Positions 42,859-56,300 of a DNA stretch of 64,000 nucleotides are shown in pieces; position 1 is the stretch's first letter; the number at the start of each line of letters is the position of its first letter. This stretch comes from Annulohypoxylon bovei var. microspora (taxonomy: Eukaryota; Ascomycota; Sordariomycetes; Xylariales; Hypoxylaceae), in contig MU405246.1 in NCBI GenBank assembly GCA_022836615.1, positions 124,001-188,000 on the forward strand, read 5' to 3'. The translations under genes and the position numbers were made by a program. The notes under the pieces were generated by a model. That model saw only the letters and a list, made by a program, of their open reading frames with translations. It was not told the DNA's origin and searched no databases.

Positions 42859-44385
42859 ATGGCCGAGTCCGCAAACGGCTCATCCTGGACGCCCTCGTCC
42901 TGGCGCTCCAAGCCCATCAAGCAGGAAGCCGTGTACCCGGACCCGAGCGCCGTCAAGCGCGCCACTGCTGAGCTAAGCCGGCTGCCGCCTATCGTGCACC
43001 CCCAGGAGATCGACCGGCTGAAGGCTAGTCTGCGGGATGTGGCCCGCGGCGAGGCCTTTCTCTTGCAGGGAGGTGATTGCGCCGAGCTTTTCGACTACTG
43101 TCGCGCCGATGCTATTGAGTCCAAGATCAAGCTTCTGCTTCAGATGAGCTTGGTACTGGTCTGGGGCGCTGACAAGCGCGTCGTCCGCATTGGTCGTATG
43201 GCTGGACAGTATGCGAAGCCTAGGTCTAGTCCCAATGAGATGGTCGTCGTAAACGGCGTGACTAAGGAGGTTCCCTCGTTCAGGGGCGACATATTAAATG
43301 GGTTTCACTTAGAGGAGCGAGACTTAGATCCACAGAGGCTTGTTAAGTATGACTACCTAGCAGTACCTTTGTAAAATAATGTCAAGTATTGAACTTACAA
43401 CCCCCCTTTTGCATGTAGAGCATACCACCACTCAGCCGCCACACTAAACTACGTGCGCTCCGCCATCTCCGCCGGCATCGCGGATCTGCACCGGCCGCTA
43501 AACTGGACGCTCGGGCACGTCAAGGACCCGCAGCTGAAGGCCAAGTACACCGAGGCCGTGCGCTTCCTGCAGGACATGCTGCGGTTCATGCACACCATCG
43601 GCGCCGACCGCAGCCCCAAGCTCGACACCATCGACCTATACACCAGCCACGAAGGCCTGCTGCTCGAGTACGAGGAGAACCTTACCCGGCTCGTCGAGAA
43701 GCCCGCTACCCCCTCAGACGAGAGCACCGCTACCGCTAATGGCGATGACTCGACTCCGCAAGAATCGCAGAAGCAGTACTACGACACCTCGGCGCACTTC
43801 CTCTGGATCGGCGACCGCACGCGGCAAGTCGACGGCGCGCACGTCGAGTTCTTCCGGGGGATCGCGAACCCGATCGGGATCAAAGTGGGCCCCACCACCC
43901 CGACCGCAGACCTGCTCGCGCTCCTGCGGACGCTCAACCCGCAGCGCGAGGTCGGCAAGATCACGCTGATCACGCGGTACGGGGCCTCGCGCGTGCGCGA
44001 CCTGCTGCCCTCGCACATCCGGGCGGTCGAGGGGTCCGAGTACCAGGGGCGGTGCATCTGGCAGTGCGACCCGATGCACGGCAACACGCAATCGACGTCG
44101 TCGGGTATCAAGACGCGGCGCTTCGGCGACATCTTCACCGAGCTCCAGGAGACCCTGCGCGTGCACCGCGAGGAGGGCAGCTACCTCGGCGGCGTGCACT
44201 TAGAATTGACCGGCGACGCCGTGACCGAGTGTCTGGGCGGCAGCGAGGGCCTCGACGAGGACGACCTGAGCACCAACTACACCAGCTTCTGCGACCCGCG
44301 CCTCAACGAGAAGCAGGCCCTCGAGCTGGCCTTCCTGGTGGCCGATTCTTACCGCCAGGAGAGGAAGGATTTGGTTCACCACTAG
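42859..44385 (+). CDS. Class II 3-deoxy-D-arabino-heptulosonate 7-phosphate (DAHP) synthase
   Basis: Catalyses the first shikimate-pathway step, phosphoenolpyruvate plus erythrose 4-phosphate to DAHP, in the cytosol. Two exons, 42859-43346 and 43419-44385, give 484 aa, the normal class II length. The start is ATG 42859 in an AAAAATGG context, with MAESANGSSWTPSSWRSKPI at the N-terminus. Class II signatures: FLLQGGDCAELFDYC (metal Cys), VRIGRMAGQYAKPRS, the junction LVKAYHHSAATLNYVRS, TSHEGLLLEYEE, HFLWIGDRTRQVDGAHVEF, KITLITRYGA and WQCDPMHGNT. The TPSDESTATANGDDS insert is a low-complexity surface loop. The second exon is very GC-rich. Fungi also have class I enzymes; why this class II copy exists (housekeeping or pathway-linked) cannot be told here. 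Confidence 0.95.
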
Positions 44386-45242
44386 AAGTGGTGGGCCAGA
44401 GGGGTGCCGTTCGCGCAGTTTCCGGGGGTAGGAGGGGAGGGACGGTGAAAAATAAAATCTGGTATTCTTAGATCAGATACAGTACCTACCTACTTGCCTA
44501 TTAGGTCATGGGGGATAAACAAAATATGGCTCTGGAAAGGGTCATTTAATAGACCAGGGCTGATATGATGTTACTATAAGCATAATAAAAGCGCAAACAT
44601 CTTCCTACCGAGCAAACAGCCATTCTAATCCATGATCTTCTACCATTTCCGCCAGTCCAGCTCATCCAAAAATTACATTACCCTTCTACACGGAATCACG
44701 TTGTAACCGAACATCATTGATTAGAGTTATTTATTATTATCACTACATACGTAATGTGTTTAAGCAAGCGTGTGCGGCGAAACCACCGCATCACGCATCT
44801 ATAGTACATAACTTAGCTGGTTGGTTAGGTAGGTATCGCATCTCTATGCTCGACCAACACGGTGCCCAACCAGGCAAACCGTAAACTAAAACCGTCTAAT
44901 CGTCGAAGCGTAAAGCTCCGTAAGGAAATGTGCATGATTTTTAATCTCCCTAGACCCCCCGTAGACCTCGCTAAACGCCTAGCCCGAGCCCCTAGATGCG
45001 AAGCAGAAGCGGAAGCGTCGTGGCCACCGACACCGGGTTTGCATCCTATTCCTTTCTATAACGCCACTTGCATGAGATGGATTTCTGGGCGCGCGCATTA
45101 CAGCGAGATGGCGCTTGTAAGACATTACTTTGCCCGTATCGGATCACCCAACCTTGATCCGGCCCGCCAACCCTAGATGCAAGCCCCCAAATGCAGCAAA
45201 TCAAAAGTCCCTAACGCCTCTTCGTGACGGCATGTCTCAGAA
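44386..45242. other. Convergent spacer, no gene recognised
   Basis: About 860 bp between DAHP synthase and the histidine kinase 3' ends. A 104-codon frame at 44862-45176 has no family resemblance and is not called. Confidence 0.55.
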
Positions 45243-48200
45243 TCATAACTTCCTAACGGGCGATCTACCCGGTGACCCCTTCACCCCCGCTTGCTCTAGC
45301 AGAAGAACGTTAGCCTCTGTTAGGGAATCGCCTTCGGGCATGGAGTGCGACATTGAAGTCTTTCCGGGATTCTTGACATTATGGCTGTCGGCAGCGTCGA
45401 TGAGCTTATCATCTCTCAATTGCATGGCCAGCTCGTTGCTGTCTAGTGATCTAGAAGGCTGAGAGATCCCGAAAGAAAACGGGTTCAGCTCATTCGATTC
45501 TTTCCGTGTCGTTATCGGCCTAGGCGTGGGGAGATTCATGAGAGGGTCTTCCGGAGAATAATCTAGATCGCGACGCGGTGAATGCTCCGATGGCGTTTTG
45601 GGATTATAGATCGAAGTGAATCCAAACGTAGCTGGCGTAGGTATTCCCGTGCTGACGCATCGATCCGCCGACTCCGAACAGTCCGAGATGGACTGGTTCG
45701 CGGAGGAAGAGGATATCGAGTCTACCTTCCGACGGGATCTACTCCACCTCACCAGCATTCTTTCGAGAGTATTACTCTTAACAGGCTTAGCTAGGTAATC
45801 GTCCATACCTGCCTTCTTACACTTCTCCTTGTCCCCTTGGATAGCCGAGGCTGTCATAGCCACGATGGGTACGTCATGGATGTACGCTTTGTATGGTATG
45901 TGGTGTCGCAAAATATGCGTACATTTATATCCGTCAATCACGGGCATCTGCACATCCATAAGAATAATGTCAGGTTTAATTTGCTTGCCTTCCCTGCACG
46001 CTTCGAGATGTTCGAGAGCCTCTTTCCCGTTCCACGCCGCGCAGACGTTGAAGCCAAGTTTCTTGATAGTCTTAGTTGCGATTTGTTGATTCACCGCGCT
46101 ACACGAATGTCACGTTAGAAAACTAAGAGTGCACTAGATTTTCTACGCCTGGAAGGTAACTCACTTATCTTCTACGACAAGAACTTGAACCTTGGCTCGT
46201 TCCGACTTAGAAAGGTCTTCGATCTCGTAGGCGAATGGCGCCAATAGATTAGAAGGTCTCTTCGGTCGAGGCCGTCTCGGTTTTTTCAACGGATCTACAT
46301 CTGCGGCCGGTTTCCCCAGAAAGTGCTCGTGCTCTGAGCTGTTACATGATACACTCATCTCTGATTGCAGCCGATCGGGTAAGAGGCCGATATCGACGAG
46401 GCCATCCCGTTGCGGATTCTGCGGTTTGTTGAATGGTATCCAGAAAGTCGCAGTTGTGCCACTGCCGATCGTAGACTCTAATGTAATTCTTCCGCGCATC
46501 AAATCAACGAGGTTCTTCGATATTGTCAATCCCAGCCCTGTTCCTCCGAATTTTCTGGCTGTAGAGGGATCGCCTTGACTGAACGGCTGAAATAAGCGCT
46601 TTAAGACATCTTCTTCAATCCCGATGCCGGTGTCCTCGACGACGAATTTAACTTCGAGGGTATCATTCGACTCTTTTTCCTTGAATACGGAAAACTTAAC
46701 ATAGCCAATGTTAGTAAATTTAATGCTGTTAGTGAGAAGATTCGTAATAATCTGTCGGACACGTCCGGGATCTCCGAGAACTACGAGGTCGTTCTCAATA
46801 TCAGCCGCTATGTCGGCCTGAAAGTCCAGGCTCTTCCTCTGGGCCGCGAAACTTAGCATCTTGGAAACGTCCTGCACTACCACGGAAAGGGAAAATTGAA
46901 CTTCTTCAATATCGAGACGACCAGACTCAACCTTGGAGAAGTCCAAGATGTCGTTAATGACGGTTAGTAACGCGTTTGCAGATCGGCTTAGGTTCTCCGC
47001 GTAATCCCGCTGCTCTTCGTCTAGAGGCGAGTCAAGAAGAAGCTCAGCCATCCCTATCACCCCAGTAATCGGCGTTCGAATTTCATGCGACATCTAATCG
47101 TACTCAGTCAATGTTTCTGAATATCACCCCCAGGGAACGGGAAAGGAGGACTGCGCCTACGTTCGCTAAGAATTGACTCTTTAGACGGCTCGCCTCTTTA
47201 GCTGCCGCCTCGTTGGCCTTAAGTTGCCTCTTTTCTTTGAACTGCACTTCGAGGTCTTGTTCTCGTTTCTTCAACTCGGTAACGTCCATGATGACACCGA
47301 TGGCGCCTTTAATGTGCGACGTGGTAATTTGGCCATGCTGTTGAAATTTGTCCACGTGCGGCAAGAATCTAGTGCGGTAGAAGCAATCATCTAAACGACT
47401 GTTAGTATACTCTCACCTCGGTCGCGTGCATGCCCAGGTACCTAATTTATGTTCGTGTACGGTTTCCGATGTCTGCTCGCCAGCCAGGACGCGTTTCAAT
47501 GGTTCGAGGAACTCAGGAAACTCATCCAAGCGTAGATGCGGGTTTAAATTGGTAAACACCTTGTCGATTCTCTTTCCGACATATGTCCGCGGGTCTAGTT
47601 TATCGGCGTCGTCGACAGACCCTTCGCCTTTCGCGGCATTCCAGGTCAACGCGCCTTCCAACATCGTGACGTTGAGATCGTGGTCCACGGCGAAGATGGT
47701 AGTCTGAGCATGGATAAGGACGCTGAGAAGCTGTTCTCTTGTTTGCTTCGCAACCATCTTCGCCTCGAGAGCCTCGTGCACATCGGTACAGGTCCCGAAC
47801 CATTTTTCAATATTCCCCGTATGTTTGTTTTTCAAAGGCAACGCACGTCCTAGCATCCACCTATATTCGCCTTCCTTGCTACGACATCGATACTCGGTGG
47901 TGTACGGCTCTCCCGTCGCTATGCTGTGCTCCCACCGTTTCTTACTAGCGGGTATATCGTCTGGGTGAAATGCGCATTTCCAATTAATACCCATAGAGTC
48001 TTCCGCTGACAACCCGGTGTAATCATACCAACGGCTGTTGAAGAAATCATGCAGTCCGTCAGGTCTGGTAGTCCAGACCATCTGAGGCATTGTATCGCAG
48101 ATCAGTTGAAATCTTTCCTTGTCCGCTATCCTGATTTCTGTAATTTCCTGGGCCATGCCGGTCACATTCCGACAGGTGATGATCCCGGCAATGACTTCTT

Positions 48201-49617
48201 CACTCTCGTCCTCCGTGATTAGCTCTCCTAACACATCATATACAATACGAACATCCCTCTTCTTGTCATACATGCCAATCCTCCAGGAAGAGAAAGGCTT
48301 CCGCTCTCTTATAAGCACGGCAATAGGAAATTCGGACGGGTTGTATTTTCTTGTAAAATCACCGTCCCAAACTTCCCATTTAGGAAGCAGATCAAATCCA
48401 TCCTGATAATTCCCACCCGCGGTAGACATGAAAAGATCCCGCGCTGCTCTGTTCATGACTGGGGCGCTACCGTCTACCCACATGGAAAATATCGGCGTCT
48501 CGGTCTTGTCAAGAAGAGCATCCTTAATAATAGTCAGCTTCTGGAGGTATGATGGAGTGCTCGACTGAGGCAGGCGTGAGGGAGGCCCGTTTGGGGGAAA
48601 CGAGCCTGTCGAGATCGTGATAGAACAGGGACTATCGCCGAAGGACGGTGAGCTTGAAGAACGACCCGAGCTAAGTGACGGGGGATTCGAATTGAAGATG
48701 GATCTACGTTCGGCGGTCTCGAGCGTGGAAGGTCGAGCGACCCGAACCCGTCTACTAGGAGGAGTAGGTGAGGGGGTCGACCCCGTGCTAGTGAAGGTCA
48801 GGGTAAAGTAGGTCTGTTGGTTTTCGATTTCCCATATGGTTATTATCATCTTAGCATAAGTTTGATATTCGGATTTTTTCGGTTTAGGAACTGCTGTTAT
48901 GTCGAAATTCTTAGGTAGCACCACCACGTCGACGACAGAATTTGTTGCCTGCCTACCCAAGGCGCCGATCGAAGGTTCCGATATCGCACCGCCTGCCGTA
49001 GATGGAGCCTCGCCATCGACATGATTATCGCATGACGACGAGGTATCTGTCGCTTGCTTCGGGCTCATCTCGAGTATTAACTCATCTAGAAAAGACTCCC
49101 AAGAAATCCAGACCGGTTTACCATCCTGAACCATGTCAATGCCGATCTGCGAGAGCGTCTGCCCTCGGAGGCTCTCACACAATATAGCCGGATCGTCCTC
49201 GGGTGGAGGCACATCGCCGACCATGCCTAGCAGCTTCCCCATAGCCTCGTTCGCCAAGACGACGGTCTTCAAGTTGTTCAGAACCAGTAAAGGAACGGGT
49301 AAGAATTGCATGGCAGAGTAAGCGAGCTGACCCGGCGATATAAAGGGCAGAGCTAATCTCAAAGGGCTTGCGGAGGCGGATCGTTTCCCCTTCATCGGGG
49401 TCATGTTCGGCGTATCTCGCGGCATGCGATTGGGACTGACGGAAAGAAGATCGCCATCCCGAAGACAAGATTGTTGGTCAATTGGGAAGATGGCGGGTCT
49501 GAGGTTCTCGTCCAGGCATTGGTTCGGCGGTGGGACGAAATCTGGAGCAGCTGAAGATTCCGAGGTCATAGATATGGATATGGAACTCGGGACGCTCAGA
49601 GCGTTTGGAGACGTCAT
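45243..49617 (-). CDS. PAS-domain hybrid histidine kinase
   Basis: Two-component sensor expected to pass phosphate from its own His to its own receiver, then through Ypd1 to a response regulator. Four exons, 47442-49617, 47161-47390, 46165-47093 and 45243-46098, give 1,396 aa from the ATG at 49617. An N-terminal low-complexity region is followed by a PAS-like segment (FLPVPLLVLNNLKTVVLANE). Further PAS/PAC repeats follow (ETPIFSMWVDGSAPVMNRAA; RFQLICDTMPQMVWTTRPDG with KWFGTCTDVHEALEAK). After a coiled linker come the H-box MSHEIRTPITGVIGM (His805), N-box IITNLLTNSIKFT, G boxes VEDTGIGIEEDV and KFGGTGLGLTISK, then a receiver VLVVEDNAVNQQI with phospho-acceptor Asp1160 in IILMDVQMP and Lys in DDYLAKPV. 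No TM segment, so cytosolic. The C-tail is Ser/Pro-rich. I cannot assign it to a numbered fungal HHK group with certainty. Confidence 0.92.
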
Positions 49618-52089
49618 GTTGCCGAAGCAGTTGCCGAAGCAGATGGCACGGATAGAGGAAGGCCCATGAGCCACGACAGCTACAAAACACAAACACGGAT
49701 ACGTCGGTCGTTGGGGTTTAGAGCGAAGTATTCCCAATCTTCCTTATTCCTAGCGAAAATTCCGACGAGAGTGTTTCTTAAGGTTTTGCTAGTCGAGTGG
49801 CCATGAATCGATCGGTAATACAGTCCTATACGCAGCGGCCGGGGGCAACGGGTAGAACGGGTTGGCTAAAGCCCTGAAGGTGTTTCAATGTTCTTCTAAT
49901 GTCAGATCCACGCCGGCCAGCGCACCATCCACGGGACTACGACAGACGGTCTCGAACGTTCGGTAACACTAGGCCTAAAGAGAACTACCAATGTCGTCTC
50001 GAGGAATGACTTCCTTCGAAGAGGATTTAAGAAGATTGATAAGTTTCCCGCAGCGTTTGTTCAACCGCTCGGAATATGTATATGCGAGCATGCCGCAATG
50101 CGGACTTGTCTGGTCTGTTTTGTTCTGTTCGGGTAGAATAGAGAAATGGGAAAGTTCAATTAGGTTAGAGCTGTTGGAGTTCGAGTAGAAAAAAAGAACG
50201 GATCATTGTCGGTGTGCGGCATTGGATGGACTAGACCGTACCTACCTAAATGCAGCTCACTCAGCTCACCTGCCGTACCTGGTACATCCTTAAAGTACGT
50301 ACTTACATAGCTAATCCCTGTATAGAAAATAACGGGGAACAGCTTTCCGTATTGCTTGCCGGGACCTACACCGTTATTAGTTAGAACCTTCTTGGCTTCA
50401 TGTCGTACAAGAGAATGTTTCCGGATACCAGTGCCAGATGCGATCTTAGTCGATATCCAGTACACAGGTCCCTCGATTTTTAAAGCTCTAAATGTAACAG
50501 GTCCGATTCCAACGGGATCAAGAATATCAATTCAGGGTCCTACGCAAGCTACGTTAGGCGATCGAATGAGATATGGTCGTTGGGAATTGAAAGTGGACCT
50601 GACAGGGTCCTAAACAATCTAGGCCTCCTCGTATGTATGTATGTACAACTACCGTACCCGGTACCGAATCTATACTCGACCAAATCTCACCGTGATTGGA
50701 GGATCAAGTAGAAAAAAGGTTGCGGACCATCGATGGGTATCCATCTAGTGTACATATGAGGTATGTATCTAAATCCATGCAAGGGATATGGGACTAAAAC
50801 TATCTAAACCGCTAAGTAATCTATTCGAGACGAAATAGAATTTCGATGACTTCAGTCTTAGCTACCTATTACACAACTTCGCCAACGGATAGCAACAGCA
50901 TCGTAAAACTTGATGCTGTGACTTGCCATCGGGAATAACACCGAATTATACCTATAGATAAATAGAAGGTACGTATACATCTATAGATACATCAATTAAT
51001 ACAATTTTCGTGCAGGGTTTAGAATTTTAGCGTAAGTAGATCGATAAGCGGTTGCAACGGCCGCCATGTGGAATCAGCCCCAGAATGACGTCGTGGGACG
51101 ATAATCCCCCGAACAGTTCCCAGCTGCTCTCGTGCTTCACACCGTCAGCTCAACTTGATTTCCCCGCCTAGCCACTCCCGTCGATGAGATGCGGCGTGCT
51201 AGGATTCTCCAGCCTTACGTACTTAAGGATCAGCTTTTTGCCTCATTCTGACCCTGGAGGTAGTATTTATCCTGCATCATGATGTATCATCTGACCAGAC
51301 CGGTCATAGCTCATATAGGAAGGAAGAGAGTGAATTATGCGCAGCTAGATCGAGGACACTTCTCCAAATCTTGATCAGTCAGATTATATTAACAATGTAA
51401 CTACACGTGCAAAACATGTTGAAGACATACGTATGTCAGTGAGGAAGAAAATACGTATGTATTTACCAAGGTATTCTTGGATTTGATATGATATCATAGC
51501 AAAGGTTCATATCTCGTAATTAATTGCCGCAAGCCCGCCGACCCTGGTCCACTTCTACAATACTACATATGTATACTCCACACGCTAACTATGTAGATAC
51601 ATAGGTAATGTTAAAGCTTTTATTAATGAAATGAAGATATATATTCACGATCTCGGAAAAGATACTTAGATTAATTCGTTGCTTGCATATACCAAGTAAG
51701 TATCTACCTAGAGGTAGGTAAGTATACATAAGTCGAAGAGACTTAGGTAAACTACATAGAAACCCCTTAAATTAGCGTGCTCCTTATTAAATGGCCCGTC
51801 AAGGTGGACAGGGCGAATTAGCTCGTGAAAAATGAGGTAGACGTATGATGTCATTTTGTATAGCAGTTTGTCAGATATGTGAATATATTTCAAGTCCCTA
51901 ACTAGGCTATCAGGCTATGTAACCACATGCCACATAGGCGAATGGACTAATAGGTACATAGATAAATACCTAAGTAACTAGGTAATGAAGCTCCCCCTAT
52001 CCTAAAGCCTCGGCACGTGTATCGCTAAATCCAAAAGGGTATCCAGCAAATTCGTGAAAATCGTAATTTGATCATTGTTATCTCAACCA
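49618..52089. other. Intergenic, no gene recognised
   Basis: 2.5 kb upstream of the kinase. The only structures noticed are a GTAT repeat near 50629-50646 and scattered CCTA/TAGG words (50235-50290, 51695-51730). A 101-codon frame at 50160-50465 and an 85-codon frame at 50356-50613 have no resemblance. Confidence 0.55.
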
Positions 52090-53379
52090 TTATGATTGCT
52101 TCTTGATACTTCCGCATAGGTCGCAGGACCACCACTGCTTTTCTCTAACCCGTCCGCAGAACGAGCATGTCCATGTCGGTGCGGGTGGTTTTGTAGATAG
52201 CGGTACGACTGGTCCTGCCGTTGACCTCGAACCCGGTTTTGAGGTTGGGGTACTTCGCTTATTCGCCGGTGGGGACTGTGTAAGATCAATAAACGTTGAT
52301 TGTCCTTTAGTCGATCTCCCGGCGAAGTCTTGGGTGATCTTCTCGCCTCGTTCCATGCCACATGCGTCGCAACACAAGAAACTAGTGGGATTCACAAGGG
52401 TACAGATATCGCACGTCCATGTAGATCTTCCGTCCCCTCTACTTATGCTCCTCTCGGGTTTCTTCTCGGGTTTACGTGATGGCCCCGGCGCTGAGCTAGA
52501 AGAAGAAGAAGCGCCATTATTCCAGGTTTGAATGCTGGAGCTGGGAGGGATATAGCTATCGCCTTTCTTAGCCTTCTCCTCTTCTTGAACAAGCTCCCAC
52601 AAGGCCTGAGCTATTGCAGCGTCATTTGCAGCATCCTCTTCGGCTTGCGTCCTGAACCCATTTTTAGTTGCTGTATCGGCGATTTGTTGAATCTCATTTT
52701 GCGTCTGGTTGTCGTTCGCACAACCTCTAAGAGAGTTATTACGGCGTTCGACCGCACCAACAATGACTCTCCTGATATCCTGGCCTGGTCCAAGAGTAGC
52801 ACCGCCCAGTCTTTGTCCGGAGCCTGAGTTGTGTATGCGACGCTTCTCTGCGGATGCCCGAGCCAGCCTACGAGCTTCCTCCATAGGTATCCTCCTACTA
52901 CCACCAAGTCGATGACCTGCTGACAGGAACCCTTCACCGGTATAGCCCTTCATTATAAGTGCCTCGTGCTCCTCTCGTAACTGGTTCCATAGCGCATGGA
53001 ACTTCTCATCGTGTGGGCCGTGGACGTTATGCGCTAGCTCGTGAAGCATCGTATCAATTACTTGTTCGATGGGGACAAATTGGTTACGGTCGCTAGGATA
53101 TCGAAGTCGAAGACATATTTTCTGTCCACGACCTACATTTAGGCCTATCGTTTATCGTATTAGTTCTAAATCATTGCAATAGTGATTCTTCCGCAGCCTA
53201 CCTAAGAGATTGTGCTGTTCGGGGTAGAATTCGGTTAGTTGTCCAACCTTCCATCCTCTTGCTCTCATCATAGGCTTCACCAAAGAAGCCACCTTTTTAA
53301 GGATATGCAAAGCCTCTTTCTCTCGTGGGAAGTTCGCCAAGTGCGAAAACGAAAAGATAAGAGGATCAATTTCCGCCAT
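52090..53379 (-). CDS. wss1: Wss1-like metalloprotease (WLM domain), DNA-protein crosslink repair
   Basis: Wss1/SPRTN-type protease that degrades proteins crosslinked to DNA and acts on SUMO-modified substrates in the nucleus. Two exons, 53202-53379 and 52090-53144, with a 57-bp intron, give 410 aa from ATG 53379. Removing the intron joins FYPEQHNLLG to LNVGRGQKICLRLRYPSD, as in the family. The WLM domain fills residues ~1-150 with zinc site HELAHNVHGPH (His94, Glu95, His98, His104) and GYTGEGFLSAGHRLGG. Downstream are a probable SUMO-interacting motif in TFIDLTQSP and two RanBP2-type zinc fingers (TWTCDICTLVNP...CCDACG and TWTCSFCGRV...SCDLCG). The domain order matches fungal Wss1. Confidence 0.93.
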
Positions 53380-56300
53380 TTTGCACCCCAAACTTGCTAG
53401 AAGCTAGAAGTAAAGATGGAGGTTTGGGTATAGTTATAGGTTAGGTAGGTACCTAGTTAATTCAAACCAGAAAATATACAAAAGAGAAGGAAAAGTCAAG
53501 AAATAAAGTTGCGGGAGCCTGCTCATCCATTTGCAAAACTACGATGCCAGGAAGCCATAACGTAAGCCCTTTTTGTCAGGGGAGGTATGTAGCCGCGTAA
53601 ACTTCTAGAATCCGCTGGTGGTCGTCGCTGACCAAACGCGCCACTGTACACGAAGTCAAAACGTTGCCTAGCGCTAGCAAACGGAAAGAACTTAGGTGTT
53701 TCCACAGTTTGACTATTTACATATTCCTTTAACTACATATCTAGCTTAATTACATATTTGGCTTTTATGCATTCGGAAGGAACCATTTATTTTCAAGTGT
53801 CAACAAATACATAACAGCTAGATAAAACGACCACGTCTTTAATACCATGATGTGACGAGCTAGGTTTCTTGCGCTATTATTCATCGTCACTCAATGATTT
53901 CATCTATTTGGAACGGAGCAAGGTACAGACTACATACTGGGGAATCGGCTATCCCAGCATAGTTACCTCAGCTATGTACATCAATCCGGAGATGCGCCGG
54001 AAAAGGGGCTAAGAGGCTATCTCGTACTTCATACTTAAGTCTATGCAGAATAATAGATGATTACATTCAAGTCAGCCCCATTCAATATCCAGAGGGCGTA
54101 AATGAAGGTAGCTTGAGGCCTAGAACGAATTTTCAACAAAGGGAGTGTGGTTTCGTCCTATTGTCCTTCCTCCTTTGTCTGACTCTTCGATTCCCCTTTT
54201 CAAGTCTTAGACGGTTCTGGACAGCCTGGTTGCCGAGGGGGGGTGTTGGCATGACTAAGGGGTTGTCGTTTTCATATGTAGGGAACTTACCAAACTACCT
54301 ACCTACTCAGCGTGAGCATTATCTTCCGCATAAATTATTATGAATTTTAGTGAATACCTATAATATGGTTAAGCATCTAAATTACATTAGGGAGACTATA
54401 AATCACGGCGTGATGTAACAAGAGTGCTACATCAGACTTGTCGATATAGTCCCAATAACTATAGGAGGTACCTATCTAAAGTCAAGACATAATCAGATCA
54501 GAAAAACTAAATAAATTCATATTGGCTAGCATAAATCCTTGCTTTATCTAATCGATATTACATCCTATGCCAAAGGGGTTTCTCGGCTACAACATTATGA
54601 TATCCCTGACCCAGTCAAGTCTCTAACTAGTCGTTGGTCAGAATATCAGGGGTGAAAGCTCCATCACAGCGCCGACACCATCCGTCTAATATTCATCTAC
54701 CAATTCATGCTCTGCAGTCATCCTATCGATGTCTCAGACCTCTTGAATCGACAGGAGACCGAAAACAGAGTTGTTCCCGAGAAACCAAGAACAGCTCCCC
54801 TCACGCCATCCGAGGCTACAATGTCGGGGTTAGTTTCGGACCTGCCATCATAGTCACTACTCAACTAACACCCTATTAGTTGAGTTGACCATCATTCCGT
54901 CAATCGCCGGAACGCACTTTAACCTGATATCACTGGTGCTTACATGACCACACGCATTCATATCCCTTATCAAGCTCGAAATAAGGCGTAAGATCTAATC
55001 ACACATATTTCAGAGGCCATCATGGTAGCAATGACTTAGCCAGTAAGTCAGGTACTTCAGTGGTAGATATCCTGCCATATCCTCCCATTTCAAAGGGACT
55101 GTGCAGGCACGAGAGGTATTGCGTAGGTAGGTGGGGTTTCGATTGCAACACCATAGCAAAGACGAGACATCGTAAAAGAGACACGCAATGATGGACTAGT
55201 ATAGAGTCGAAAGCATGTATATACGTTTATGAGTCTTCAAGCCGAACAGTACCTGTTGGACTTAGAAACGAAGGGCATGAGAGTACTTTTTATCGAGGTC
55301 TCGTAGATGTGATAGTTCATGAAAGAGTAGGTAGCGTAGAGGGGGTATGATAAAGAATTGAGTATCGAATCATATCCTATAAAGAAAATCGACATGAAAT
55401 ACAAAAACAATAAATTTCTAGAAATGGGCTTCTCACCGATGTTGTTTCCTTTCCATGCCTAAAATTTCATATTAACTACCTAACTACCTAGACACTTACT
55501 CAGATAACATACGACATGCTAATTAAATCAACAAAATCAAGGTAGGAGTAATTTACTAGTTAGATTTCAACTCAAGTCTATGGCATATTATGAGTTTATA
55601 GATTTGTGAAGTTGACTGCTACAAATATCAGACTTGTGTCAATAATACCTATGTGATCTAACATTCCCCCTTCCCTAGCAAGGAGAAAAATCCCAACCCA
55701 AAGTCACAAAATAAGAATAAAGACAAGTGTTTGTGGCTCTTCATGATTAAAAGTAAATATTGAGATATTGCAATTTATTAGAAAAGAAGGGTTTACCCAC
55801 GTCAGCTAGAGAATATGAATTACGCTTTCATAATACAATCTTTGAAGTAACAATGTTAAAATAACAAAATTTTATTTATTAATTGCCTCACCCATAACTA
55901 CAGTATGAGCATTTTAATTGAGACCCATGTCTAGAAATCTAGAGTCACCATAATATCAAATCAAGAGCTGTCTTATAGATATTAGTACACCCTCTCTTAC
56001 AATAGGGACCCTCGCGACAGGATCTGACGATGATCGGAAGTGGCCCCAAAAGCATCTCTATTCAAGATAAGAGTCATGATTTAAGCAAGCCCAGAGTTCT
56101 AGAATGCACGATTCACTTGAGACATTGAATATTACAATATATTAATTGCACCTATGTTGCTTTGTTATATGTACATGTATTATGACTGGCGCGTGACTAA
56201 TGCGTAAATAGACATCTCTGCCTCAGAAATATGATTTCGCCTTCGCGTTTAGGTTAGAGTGAGAACTTTAAGCTTAACTAAAGCTGGTGAAAGAAAACAT

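Noticed and set aside
53145..53201. In-frame stop in the Wss1 gene as a nonsense mutation
   Set aside because: The stop lies inside a normal 57-bp GT-AG intron whose removal gives the conserved family sequence.
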